64,000 nucleotides of DNA from Paroedura picta (taxonomy: Eukaryota; Chordata; Lepidosauria; Squamata; Gekkonidae): positions 31,511,255 to 31,575,254 of the forward strand of contig NC_135377.1 in assembly GCF_049243985.1 (NCBI RefSeq), written 5' to 3'. Of this stretch, positions 1 to 13,400 are shown piece by piece; within the stretch, counting starts at the first letter, position 1, and every line of letters begins with the position of its first letter. The translations under genes and the position numbers were made by a program. The notes under the pieces are model-generated. The model searched no databases. It was not told the origin of the DNA and worked only from the letters and a program-made list of their open reading frames with translations.

Positions 1-348
1 CTATGCAAGACAGAAGGGATCTTCCTGCAAGATAGAAGAGCGAAGTCACACAGACCTTCTCATGTGCTTTCAACTCTGGCATCTTCTTCCACATCAATAA
101 AGCATTAATCTCTCTGGTTTTAAATCTCACTATCCATTGTGAGGGGAAAGCCTTATCAATTTCACCAAGTCCTATTCTCTAATCAAATGTACAATACTGG
201 GTCAATCATTACCAATTTCATAGAGAGGGATTATACTTACCCTGTAAGTTTTTAAAACCCATCCCGGTAAAATAGATTCCCTAAATTTAATCAGTGTGAG
301 GAAGGGAAGGTAAAGAAAACAGCCACGTCACAAATAGACATGGTAACA

Positions 349-774
349 GTAAAGGATAGAACATAACTGGAGATTTGCTTGTAAATTGTGACTGAAGAGC
401 CACTTCCATGAATTTTGACAGCATTTCCCAAAAAAAGCTGTGTAAAACTCAAGGTCTTTATGGATTCAGAGATCAAACCTAGCATCAAGAACTGTGGTAT
501 AAGAATAAACAAAAATAGACAAGTGGTGATTAATTAATACATAACTAAGAAAGATCAGATCGTGATGTGAAAAACCACTACCTAAGATCCTGAAAAGGTG
601 ATGTGAACCAGATAAAACAATAAAGACCTTGATAGCCCAGTGAGGTAGATGCCGTATGCAACCTGTCCAAAACATTCTATCTTCAGGAGAAACATCATGT
701 AGAATATGGTCCTGTGATCAAGCCTTAATATTAAAAAGCATGAATTACAGAGCAAAGGAAATATATAAATTAGT
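349..774 (-). other. Probable XKR9 3' UTR and flank
   Basis: DNA just downstream of the XKR9 stop. It is AT-rich with no supported reading frame. The 3' UTR should run through here, but I cannot fix its end; the only clear AATAAA on this strand overlaps the stop codon. Confidence 0.4.
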
Positions 775-1403
775 TTATTGCATTAGGAACTTGCTTCTTC
801 TACACATTTCTTCTCTTTCAGGCTCTGGTCCATCAACTACATCTTGTGTGCATTGATTACTAGGATGAAAAAACTTATAATAAACAAGAAGAAAACAAAT
901 GCCTAATACTAAAGTGAGAGCAACTGTCCACATCACATATAGCAGATTATTTGTCCCATTAAATGACGACTTCCAGAACATACAAGCACATAGTATAGCT
1001 GAAGTTGTAAGTACTCGGATACCATAATAAACAGAAAGGGGCACTTTTGTTTTTTCTCCCTTTATATTGAAAAAGGTAAACAGAAGGATGATTCCCACCA
1101 TAGTTCGATATGCAACTTCTGCTGTTGTAGATTTACAAAATTCAGTGTGCTGCTTCAGTGTCCACCATATACTCCCAAGCCAAAGCAATGCAATTAGAAC
1201 AAAGGCACCTTTGGTGCTCAGTATCATGACCAGCACAATACTCAGTATCCAAGATGTTAAAGTGAACAATTTATACAAAAGATACGTTATTTTGGAAGAC
1301 AACCTTGTGAATTTAGTTTTATCAGGTAAGGATTTTCGTAATGATATTTGGTAGTCTACAGTTGAACAGGTAACACTGCTGAAAGACACGACAATGGAGA
1401 TAT
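775..1403 (-). CDS. XKR9: XKR9 coding exon 3 with stop
   Basis: 629 bases. The acceptor is TTTTTTTAG/AT; the leading AT completes a tyrosine with the last base of exon 2, giving FSQY as in human. A closer CAG at 1379-1380 is rejected because it drops the conserved residues ISIVVS and breaks the phase. Encodes the last membrane segments and the cytosolic tail with DVVDG. The stop codon lies within an AATAAA on the minus strand (774-779). Confidence 0.94.
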
Positions 1404-4400
1404 CTAAAAAAATAGAAAATACAAAAATTGGATCAGGGAAAAACTTGGCAGATTTTTAAATATTGCTCGCAAAAGTACTACATAGAAGGCATATCTGGAA
1501 CTCTCTTTCTATGTGGTTTTTAAAGGGACAGCAACCTTGTCATATTTTAACTTCAGATCTACCAAACCTATTTCCGAGTCTCTAAACCTCCTTTGCATGT
1601 CTAGTGCTTGCTTACCATGGTTATAATCCCTCTTTTTAGCCTGTCTCTTGCCTGTATCCTTAGCTCTCTTTCCCCTAAATGCTCACTCATAGCGTAAACC
1701 CCTCCAGTGCTCCTTATAGCAGCCTTTCTCAACTATGTTAAAAAGTAAAGATATCCCCTGTGCAAGCACTGAGTCATGTCTGACCCTTGGGGTGACGCCC
1801 TCCAGCGTTTTCATGGCAGACTCAATACGGGGTGGTTTGCCATTCCCTTCCCCAGTCATTACCATTTACCCCCCAGCAAGCTGGGTACTCATTTTATCAA
1901 CCTCGGAAGGATGGAAGGCTGAGTCAACCTTGAGCCGACTGTTGGGATTGAACTCCCAACCTCATGGACCGACAGCTTCAGACAGTATTTCTGCTGCCTT
2001 ACCACCCTGCGCCACAACTTTGTTACCATTGAGAAATCCCTGAAACATTCTTCAGGCCTCGAGAAAGAGTTGGTTTTTATGCCCTTCTTTTCACTGCCCA
2101 AAGGAGTCTCAGAGTAGCCTTCTCTTCCTCTCCACACAATAGACACCCTGTGAGGTAGATGAGACTGAGAGAGCTCTGAAAGAAACTGCTCTGTGAGAAC
2201 AGTTTCTAACAGGACTGTGACTAGCCCAAGGTCCCCTAGCGTGTGGAGGAGCAGGGAATCAAATCCAGCTCACCGCATTAGAAGCTGCTGCTCTTAATCA
2301 CTACACCAAGCTGTACAAACTGCCATTGCCTTAAAGAGATTTAGCTAGACATGGACACTTCCATCTACATAACTTGTTTATAATTTCCAGAATACCTTCA
2401 AAGCAAGGTCTAGGTCTGAGACAAATTAACCTTGGCATTTACCACTCCTGATTCCAGCAACTACATGAACAGTGTTTAATTTCTAATAAATGGCAGGCAG
2501 CACTCAAGCCTGTTTGATAAACATGCCCACATATCTGGGAGCTTTGTTTAGTGATCCCAGTCATGTGGGTGTATGTTGTGAAACATTTTCCTGGCATTTT
2601 CACATTTGGCACTTGAGACAGGATTCTGGAGCTAGTTTGGGGCTTGAATCGTCTACCTGCATTCAGGATACTGGATTAACTAGCTAGATTTTCACTAATG
2701 GGACTCTCGCAATGTACTGACATTGTAGAGATTCATTACTTCTTCCCAGTCTGAAAGCTGCCCTCTTTAATCTTTGTGCTCCATAATGTTTGTTCACAGA
2801 AGCTGTTTCTGGGAGTCAGGAGTCCATCCGTTACAACCTGCTGAGGGGCCAAGGCCACACTACAAGCCTGAAACAACCATATATTTGCTTTTTCCTAAGG
2901 GACAACTAATACTTTGAATAGGATTGCTGGTGGACAGGAAAGTGATAAACACCTCCCTCCACTGGGGATACTTCTGGGATCTGATGCACCTACATGATCT
3001 GAGAGGAGGAATTATGGGACCAGGGGCAGAGTACTGGCTTCACATGCAGAATATTTCAGATGCTATGACAGCAACTAGCAGATTTATAAACCAGTCCTTT
3101 TAAAGCTGAAAGGATTGCTCTAGCAAAACATGTTTTCTCTTCCAGAGAGCCTACAGCCAATGCCAGTCAGAAGGAACTACACTGAACAATATGTGTTGAT
3201 TTATACGGCACATCACGTGAGTTCTTTGCTGGAAGAACCGCTCAGTAGATCAAACTGTCCTCTTCTAGCTATAAAGCAGACTTACATTGACTGAAGGCAG
3301 AATCGCTAGATGTCATCAGGATGTAGATCTGGAGAATAAGCTGGGGTGTGCTTTCCAGAAATGTCTTAAATAGTCGGAGCATACTTATATCAGCCATTGC
3401 ATCAATGGCTATTTTATTAACAATGTTGGAGAGGTCATCTATCAACTGATTATCTGAGCTGATCTGTTTAAATGCAGCTTGGTAACCACATTTCAGTGCG
3501 AACCAATACCTACAATGGGGGAAAAAATATGATGACACATTTTGTTTAGATTCCTGACCACATTAAATATTAAACCTTAAGGACAGATAACAATCTTACA
3601 ACTCCCTCACTGTTTTAAAATGCGTGGGTGGATATGAAATAAATATATACGCTGACATACAATTTAAAGCATTTCTTCTGAAGAATTTAAAATGTGTTGC
3701 AATAAAATGAAAATTAACTATTTAAAATGAAAAGCAGCCATGGGTGGCTGTGTGTCTGAACAGATTTCTTAACCCTTTTCCCTTCTGGCTATGGTGTCAT
3801 CCAAAATTCTTCCTTCCAACTGTTTTGCCACATGCAGGAGAAAATGTGCAGACACAGCCTCCGTCATTCAAACTTCCAGCAAGCATGGCTGCTTTTCATT
3901 AAAATAAACTTCAGGAGATTGTTGCACCTACTATGAAATGTCTAATTTGGTCCTTTGGCTGTGTTGAAACTCTCTGACGTACATTAGCCCCACCTGTAAA
4001 ACTATGCAAACACAAATGGCAAAACTTCCACATGCCTCTTTGAAGCTGTAGGAAAATGTCAATGCACATTTTTAAAAACCTAATTTTTCCCCTTAGTAAT
4101 CTTCCTTTGGATTCCTGTTTTTTAAAAACTTTTCAATACCTTATTCCCACACATACACTACTTTGTTATAAGCCCATTTGTGTAACTCATTCTAATTCTA
4201 CATTCTCCTTTGTGAAATGAAATGGCAATATGAGATAGGACAATATTGCTGTCCCATTTGCTGCAGTTTCTCTGTTATTTTTACTAGCATTCTCCCCTCC
4301 TTTTTCCCATCACAAAAAAAACTACTGGCAACTTGACAGCAGAGATGTTCACAGGTCTTAGAGCATACATTTTTAATGTTGGATTAATGAGGTATACTTT

Positions 4401-7400
4401 GAAAAGCATCCCTCATATTCAAATGGTTGAGATTAGGGTGCCCAGGCAATTAACTGGTGCTAGTTGAGCTGATCCATCTTGCCTCTGTTTAGGAATCTAT
4501 ACTTGCTGCCTGTTTGTTTCCAGATACAATTAAGAACTTATCTTTAAATACCTAGATGGTCTAGAACCATAGTCTTAGAAGAACAATCTTCTACCATAAG
4601 ATCCTTTGTCAGCACATTCTGATTGGCTAACAAAGACTGAACCTTGTCTAAAGTCACACCCAAATTATAGCAAACTCTCCCCTGGTACTTTTGTCAGGAA
4701 CTCATATTAGTATTGATTAAGCATTCTGCAAAAACTTGTCTGTTTATCCTGCTTGAACTGTAAAGTTTCCAGGCATTTAAAGTCATGGGAGACAGAATTC
4801 AAGCTATTTGGGGAGTGGTGCTTTGGATGAAAAATTGAAACATACAAAACACAAGCCTAAACTTATTTAACTGAACAACATAAAATTCATCATTTAAACT
4901 TAATACATAAAATTAAATACAGATATTTTAATTGATTGCTTTAGGAGTTGTTGATATTCAAAATTCCATCTGGAATAATGCTTCTTCCACCACAGCACGC
5001 TCTATAATCACACCTTCATATCTAAGTCTGTATTATGGGTTCAACCATTTCCATTCTATAACCTGGCCAAAATCCAGGAATATAACTCCTTCTACTCAGG
5101 GAAGATTGTTCAATTGTTCAAAACTGCAGAAAGAAATAACTTGTACATTTATGGAGTTACATCTGCTGCAGTTAGCAAAAGAAACGCCACGATCCTTGCG
5201 ATACCCATTCTCAACACATGATTTTTCTGAGATACATCATAAACCACTGAGGAGTCATACCCTACAGCAGGGGTAGTCAAACTGCGGCCCTCCAGATGTC
5301 CATGGACTACAATTCCCAGGAGCCCCTGCCAGCATTTGCTGGCAGGGGCTCCTGGGAATTGTAGTCCATGGACATCTGGAGGGCCACAGTTTGACTACCC
5401 CTGTCGTAGAATATAATTACTTGCTAATGGTTCTAACAGAATTCTCTCCTCTCTCTAAATTATTTGTCTTTTAGCCTAGGAAGAAATTTAATTTAAAATA
5501 AAAACCTTAGCAAAATAATTCTCTGTGCATTTCATGGCTGATTAATTAATTGCATCATGATGAAATCTTCCTTCTTGAAATATTTATATTTCTCTTGTAA
5601 GTCACAGATTTTATTCCCACTATCAAAACATATCGCACATTCTTTTGGCAGGGAACTAGAATGGAGGTCATATGCCTTGATATGCTTTTGCCAAACCTAT
5701 ATATTTGAATAGCTATATTAGCTTCAACAGAATGAAATTAGATGACATCCAGGCTGTTGATTCAGACATCTGTTTTCAGAAATGAAGCATCCCTTCTGTT
5801 CCACACTGGAGCACCAGAAATTTTTAAACAAGTATAAAGATGAATGTATACACTTTGTTCATGTGAAATGTTTCACAAATAAGAAAATGCAAACATAGAA
5901 GAAAGGCCATCTTGAGCAGTCTTTGTAAACCACAATGTTCTGCTCTTTCTCAAATGAGAAGGCACCCTTTCAATTTATTTGTTAAAGCTCCACTTACAGT
6001 GGCATATCCCAACAAATATAAATTCCTCCTGTGGGAACTTCTGAATTGTTGGCAGTTTAAATATGCAAGAGAGGCAGAGCACCAGCTGCTTATAGCAGCC
6101 ATTCTAAACAGGGGCCATATGGCCCCCTGTGGGGCCCTGGCACATTTGAAGGGGGCCACAGACAAAAATGTGAAAAGGGGAGCCCAAAGGGTTTGGGGCT
6201 AGTGACTGAACTGAAATATGACAACATTAATTTCAATCTTCATCAAGGGAAAGAAAAAGAAGTCATATAATCTGTTTCTTTGTGTGTTCTTGAATTAATA
6301 CATTCAAGAAAAAAATGAACACACATGTTTCTCTTGGATGAATGTTCTAGAAATCTATCTTGTTTATATACAAGACAAGGTACATTGGGTATAATTAGTT
6401 GACTCTTAGCCTGGGCCACTTTTAGGCTATCAGGAAGAAATGCACTCAAAGGAGCTAGAAGACTGCTAATCAATTCAGCTAATCAATTCATAGGAGAAGA
6501 TTATTTGAAAAATACCAGAAAGTTCCTATATAATATGCTTAAGTGCACATCTCTGTTGCTCCCGTAGGATACTCGTCATAAGCTGTTGAATCTGGCATAT
6601 TCCGACATGAATAACATTTTGAGGTGTATAGCATGACTCCATTGAGGAGTGAATGATGAGAAAGGACAGAGGCATCAGCCTTTCTCTCATGAGGTACAGA
6701 TAAACAGAAGTGTGCTTAAGTAGGAAGCCAACAAATTATTAAGGGAGAAGAAGTCTGATGGCCAGACTGTGGCAACAACAGTTTCAGTGACAAACACAAA
6801 CAACTTCCACCTGTTTGTTCTGCCATGTTCCCCAACTCATATGTGCTTCATTGCTTTCCAGTTGGTCATGATAGTTATTTTCCCAATAGTCCCTGGGACC
6901 AATCTTGCCACCCCTTCATTGTTTTGAGAATCCTTCACGTCTTCTAATTTTCAGGGCTATCTCTACTGGAAAAGGGCTATCTCTCATTTTGTCAAGTTCA
7001 GTCTTTAGAAATCTGCAAGCACACAAAAGCGTATATCTTTTTTTAAAACTTTGTTGGTCGTAGAAGTGCTTTTGGACTCAAACTTTGTTCTGTTGCTTCC
7101 CTCCTAAATCATTTTGTCAGTGTGTCTCAGGGAGATTTAGAAGCACCCATCCTTCTCTAGTGGGTATAATTTGATAAAATTGTTCTGGTAAAATGACTGG
7201 AATAAGTTGAAGTCTGTTGCTAGTCTGTGACTTTTTGGGCACCTTGCTATGGTCATGTAGCCACCGGCTCCTGCCTTAATTGTCTTGACCAAAGTCCTAG
7301 AACTCCCTAGGGGAACTGCTCATTCCCCTTCCCTTATATTCCCATACTCTGGGGTCATCTGGCACCCTACTGTGTGCTCAGCTGTTGTGGCTGTTGGAGG

Positions 7401-10400
7401 TTTGAGCTGTAAACTGTACTGCCATTTGATTATAAGAACCGTTTTGTGTGAAACCGAGTTGTGTAAAGAAGGAGGTAGTATTTTACTTCTATAATTGCTC
7501 TACAGTTATGCATGCTTTTGTCTTCAACAGAACACAAGTGTTGTGAAGCCATTTGTACTCACCCGAAAAAAAGTTCTAAGTTTCTGATTTGCCTTTTCGG
7601 AAAGATTTGCCATGGAACATGACAGCTATGCACAAAATTCTTGGCCAATGCTAGCCCATCAAAATATGCCACCAGTAACACTAATAATAATAATATGAGC
7701 CTCTTGTGGCGCAGAGTGGTAAGGCAGCCGTCTGACAGCTTTGCCCATGGGGTTGGGAGTTCAATCCCAGCAGCCGGCTCAAGGTTGACTCAGCCTTCCA
7801 TCCTTCCGAGGTCGGTAAAATGAGTACCCAGCTTGCTGGGGGGTAAATGGTAATGACTGGGGAAGGCACTGGCAAACCACCCCGTATTGAGTCTGCCAAG
7901 AAAACGCTAGAGGGCGTCACCCCAAGGGTCAGACATGACTCGGTGCTTGCACAGGGGATACCTTTACCTTTACCTTAACACTAATAAAGCAACATACAAT
8001 TCAAAAATTATGCCCCAGTATACTCTGAGACATTCTAAGGAAACCAAGGTGCAATTCTTGGGTTAAATGCTACAAGTGCTTGGAGTAATCCATCAAACAT
8101 CTGGTGGTGATGCCATTTTCCACTAACTTCCTTTCCTTCCTTCCATGGAGTAACTTGTTGCAGCTCTTGAAGAAGCAGCAACAGCTGTGAAGTGGCAGAC
8201 TAAATCCTATGACCAGACCTCTGTTCCTTTGATCATCCCTGCAATACAGGGGGAAACTATAGTAGCCTCTTATTAGCTTATTACCCAAAACAAGAGCAAT
8301 ATTCTCCAGATCGAGCTGCTTGCTTGTGTTATGCCAACACATATTTATCTTTCAGAATGACGATATCCCTGTAGTATTCTCACCTTATAAAACAATCAAA
8401 AACACAAAACAGATGGTCCCTGCAGCCAAGACCTAAGCATCTGTTTAGTCCACGGTAAGTTTCAATAAAACCTATTGGTGTAAATCAATCTGTTACAAAC
8501 TCACAGACATATTCATACACCCTAGTCCTGTGGCTGTCTAAGCTTTGTGTTGGAATAAATCTATTGCAGGACAGAGAACCTCCCAAGTTCACAGCTGGGA
8601 AGTTTGATCAGGTGTGAGATGACCTTTGGACTTCTGGCAAGGATTCTCACAAAGCAAGGTGCTTACTGGATTACCTAGGGAGAAATTTCGCTTTCACTTC
8701 TTGACAGCCACATGTATTTCAGTAAGGCTTCCTTATTGACTTTGTAGTGACATTCACTTAAATACATTAACTTTTAAATAACTTTAATCAATGAACTTTT
8801 GGGAATGAATGGGGAAATGCTTTGAACTCCCCCCAAAAAATCCACTTTGTGTGTAGTCATGTGTTCTTTAAACAGTTAACTATAATGGTTCACCTCTTCC
8901 TCAGTCCTCCCAGTGAGATGTGCCTGCTTTTAATGCATTCAGAGCTTCCCTCTTTCTACCACTGTGATTTCCTTTACAACTGCCTTGGTTTCCTTGGAGC
9001 AGGTCTGGCCTGTTCTCTTTAGGGTCCCACCTGACTTTATAAACTCCCTCAATTTGACCATTAAGGGTTTGTCTTGAACTCCACTGAGATGTGTTGGTTA
9101 TAATAAAGAATGTAGAGTAGGAAACGAATTTTATTGGGGGGAGAGGAGACAAGAAGGGGGGAAATGGGACCTGCTGACAACCAGTTTTGAACTTTTCTAT
9201 GGCCTGACCTGTTTTGTATTTTTTTTAATTGGCTTAGCTTGTTTAAATTGGCTCCTTGGTCTTGTTTTATTGTTTTGGCTGTGAACTGCCTTAAGCAGGT
9301 TCTGGAGGGACGGTAGGCACTTCTGAATGAATGAATGAATGAATGAATTCTCTTGCATCCAGATAAAGGATGGATTCCAAGAGCCAGGGCTGCTAAAGAT
9401 GTAGAAGCACGATTTATTTTTACTTATCTGTTCCACATAATATATTTCTGGTAAGGCCTTGGAGGAGGAGCATGTCACATGGCTTAACACTCACTCAGGG
9501 CAGCTGTCCTGCCCCTGAGTGCCTCCTCCTCCAACCAGCTTGCCTGTCTGTCCAGCAGCCAGCCAATCACTTTCCATCCCCCACCCCTGACCACCCCTCC
9601 TCCTTCCACTCCCCTCTGAGGCTCAGAGGCTGCAGATTTCTGATGTGTGAGAGCTGCCCCCACCGGTGAATTCCCTGCCTGGGAGCCTCCAGCCTGCAGC
9701 CTTTCCAGGTCCTGGGGGAAATCTTTCCCTTGGTGACAAAAGTTTCCACCCTTTCCCTCAGCTCAACAGACCTTATTTGATAAAACAGTGATGTAATGCC
9801 AGTAGACAAACAGAAGTGGTTTGAGATTACCCACCCCTGTCTAGCAACCCTGGATTTTCTTGACAGTCTCTCATCCAAATGCTAACAAGGTCAACTCTGA
9901 CAAGATCAGGCACACCTGGGCCATTGAGATCAGAGCAATGGTGAACGTGTCTATAGTGATATCACTGGACCACCCCTTGCTAGGCTGAGCAGCTTCAGTA
10001 GCAAGCATCACTACTTTCCCAGATCATTCGGATCCCAAAGCCCTGTCTAAGACTGCCAATCTCCAGGTGGTGCCTGGAGACCTCCTGGAAGTACAACTGA
10101 TCTACAGACTATGGATCTCGGTTCTCCTGGAGAAAATGGATAATTTGGAGGGCGGACTCTGTGGCATTATACCCCACTGAGGGAATTTCCCAACCAGGAG
10201 GCAGGAACCCTATGGAAATAAGAAGTTGGACAACAGCATTGTTGCGGGGAGTGGGGGTGGGGAGTATGTTAAGTGACTTCCACTTTATGGCAACCCTATG
10301 ATTTAATAACCTCCAAAACATCCTATCATAAAGAAGAAAAAGAAGAGTTGGTTCTTATATGCTGCTTTTCTCTACCCAAAGGAGTATCAAAACATCTTAC

Positions 10401-13400
10401 AGTCACCTTCCCTTTCCTCTCCCCACAACAGACACCCTGTGGGGTGAGTGAGGCTGAGAGAGCCCTGATATTACAGCTCAGTCAGAACAGCTTTCTCAGT
10501 GCTGTGGTGAGCCCAAGGTCACCCAGCTGGCTGCACATAGTGAGAAGCAGGGAATCAAACCCAGCTCACCAGATTAGAAGTCTGCACTCCTAACCACTAC
10601 ACCAAACTGCCCCAGCCTTGCCCGGATCTTGCAAAGCATTATTGTCTTTTCCAGTGACTCTCTCGTCTTCTTATAATGTGACCAAAATACAAAAGCCTCA
10701 GCTTAGTCATTTTACCTTGTAGGCAATGTTCAGGCTTGATTTCATCCGCAGCCTACTTCTTTGTCTTTTTGGCAGCCCATGGTATCCATGACACCTTCCT
10801 CCAACACCACATTTCAAATGAATCACTTTACATACCAGGCCCTAAATTCATAACAAGGCTCCTTAGTCATAGTATCAAAAATTATTTTAAAGATTTAATT
10901 TCATAATATTTTGAAGAAAACTAATTGGAAGGGTTGGTTTTTATGCCCCGCTTTTCATGACCCAAAGGAGTCTCAAAGCAGCTTGCAATCACCTTCCCTT
11001 CCTCTCCCCCCAACAGACATCCTGTGAGGTAGGTGGTGCTGAGAGAGTTCTGTCAGGACTGCTCTGTGAGAACGGCTCTATCAGGACTGTGACGATCCCA
11101 AGGTCATTCAACCATCAGAATTGGGTGAAAGCCCAGTTTGATCAGGACATTTTAGGGATTTGATTCTTGACAATGCATGACAGTAGCCTCACCATGTTCT
11201 AACTATTAAATTGCTACTTCCACAACAATCACAATAGCATCAAAACCAGGCCACCAACTGGTAAGGTAAGGAGTCTCGGTATACTTGGGGAGCTCTCCAG
11301 GTATGCTGCAAAAGTTGCCATTGTGAATTGATCAAATAAAATAAAGACAACTTTTTAAAAACAGTCTGATGAGGACTAAATATATTCCAATGTTGAGAGC
11401 TGTTGTAGGTCAATCAAAGGAAAGAAAGTGGAGGATGGGAAATGTCCCTACTCAAGCCACTGAAAGCTTACAGAACTCTGGAGAAAGAGATTTTGGAAAA
11501 TGCAGTGGAATTTCTATATAGAGGAAGGGGAAACTATCCCTTCAGGGTTTTTTTTCCAGTCCTGTGCTTGCATTATCTGATATTGCCAGCATTTGCTGAC
11601 AAGGGCTCATGGAAATTGTAGTCCATGAACATCTGGAGGACCACAGGTTGACTACCCCAATCACCACTTCTCCACATCAAAAATATATAAACAGTGATTG
11701 TGCAGGGATTGTTTCATAGTTGTCTTCTTAGAATGACACGGATAAAACTGTTCTGACTGGGCAGTGATATCAGGGTTCTCTCAGCCTCACCCACCTCACA
11801 GGGTGTCTGTTGTGGGGAGAGGAATAGGAAGGCGACTATAAGCTGCTTTGAGCCTCCTTCGGGTAGGGGAAAGCGGCATATAAGAACCAGCTCTTCTTCT
11901 TCTTCTTAATTGCAAGAGACTTTAGTACTCCCAATTGCCACAGCCTGGAACAGAAGAAGCTTAAACTTATATAATAGTCCTTTTGGCTGAAAAGACTGTG
12001 AGAAGACTGTCTGACAAACACTGAAAACATACAAGTTCTCAAGCCCTACAAAGAAAAAAATAACTGCTAGCTCTGTATGCGATTTCCACGTATGCTACTT
12101 TGTCAACTTTCACATCTCTAAATAATTTTGAATTGTTTTTACTTAATGCTAAACAGTATTATTTGACAAAAATGGAAGTACAAACTCTGTTCATATTACA
12201 AAGAAATCCAAGAATCATTTTAAAAAGAGTTTGTTTTCGAGTCTTTCAGTATTGATTAAGCTCTACTTTGCCTAGTGCTGCTCTTTTTTTTCTTTTTCTT
12301 TTTCTTTCTTTTTTTTTTGTCTAATCCTAAAACAGATGCATTTACACACAAATTTAAGATTGTCATGTATCAGCCCAGAATGAGATCGTGCACCTTTAAG
12401 AATTTGATTCTTTAGTCACTGTGGAATAGCCTAATGGAATAGTCCATCTGTCCTCTGACATAGCAAGGAGCAACTGAAAAAGACTGAGGCAGAAAAGTAG
12501 GCTGAAGACCTAGCAGCACAAACACATCACACCTAACGTGTCTGGAAACAGGCAATAAACATTCTTAATTAGGCAAAGGTAAAGTTATCCCCTGTGCAAG
12601 CACCGAGTCATGTCTGACCCTTGGGGTGACGCCCTCTAGCGTTTTCATGGCAGACTCAATACGGGGGGGGGGGGTTGCCAGTGCCTTCCCCAGTCATTAC
12701 CATTTACCCCCCAGCAAGCTGGGTACTCATTTTACCGACCTCGGAAGGATGGAAGGCTGAGTCGACCTTGAGCCGGCTGCTGGGATCAAACTCCCAACCT
12801 CATGGGCAGAGCTTTCAGACAGCATATCGCTGCCTTACCACTCTGCGCCACAAGAGGCTCATTCTTAATTAAATCCATGTAAAACAGAGATTTACAGCCA
12901 GAAAACTGGAGAATAATTTAAATCATTGTTCTCAACCACCCCCCTTCACTTCCATGTCTCCTGGACGTCTTCTGCACCCAGGCCAGCGCACTGGGCTGCC
13001 ACCAGGTGTTTATACCAGGGCACATCACCCCACCTCTTCCTGCTCATAGATAGGGGAGCATTTTGCCAGTGGCATCTTGTCCACCATGGATTTGTGCTCC
13101 TGCACAGAAGTTTGCACAGTGAGATTCCGCCGTGCTGGGGGTAGGGGGGCTGTTTTTTTCATTTAGAAATGCGGTGTTGCGTGGGGATACAATACCACAT
13201 TCCTAGACGGGAAAAAAAATGCCTCAGGCAGCTCCACATGAGACATTTTTGTCCCTTCTGGGATGCTGTAATCAGGGGCCGAGCCAGGCCTTGATGGCCC
13301 AACTTTTCCCCTGCCTCTAAATAGGTCCCAGGGTCAAAAAGGGAATGCAGATTTATCTGCATTCCCATGCTGCAGGGCAATGGAGGGTCTGAGTCAGGCC

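Noticed and set aside
1379-1380. Alternative acceptor for XKR9 exon 3
   Set aside because: It would drop residues that align with human XKR9 and break the splice phase; the acceptor at 1404-1405 keeps both.
7697-7770. tRNA-like A and B boxes, seen also at other SINE heads
   Set aside because: They belong to SINE copies; the cloverleaf cannot be completed, so these are not tRNA genes.
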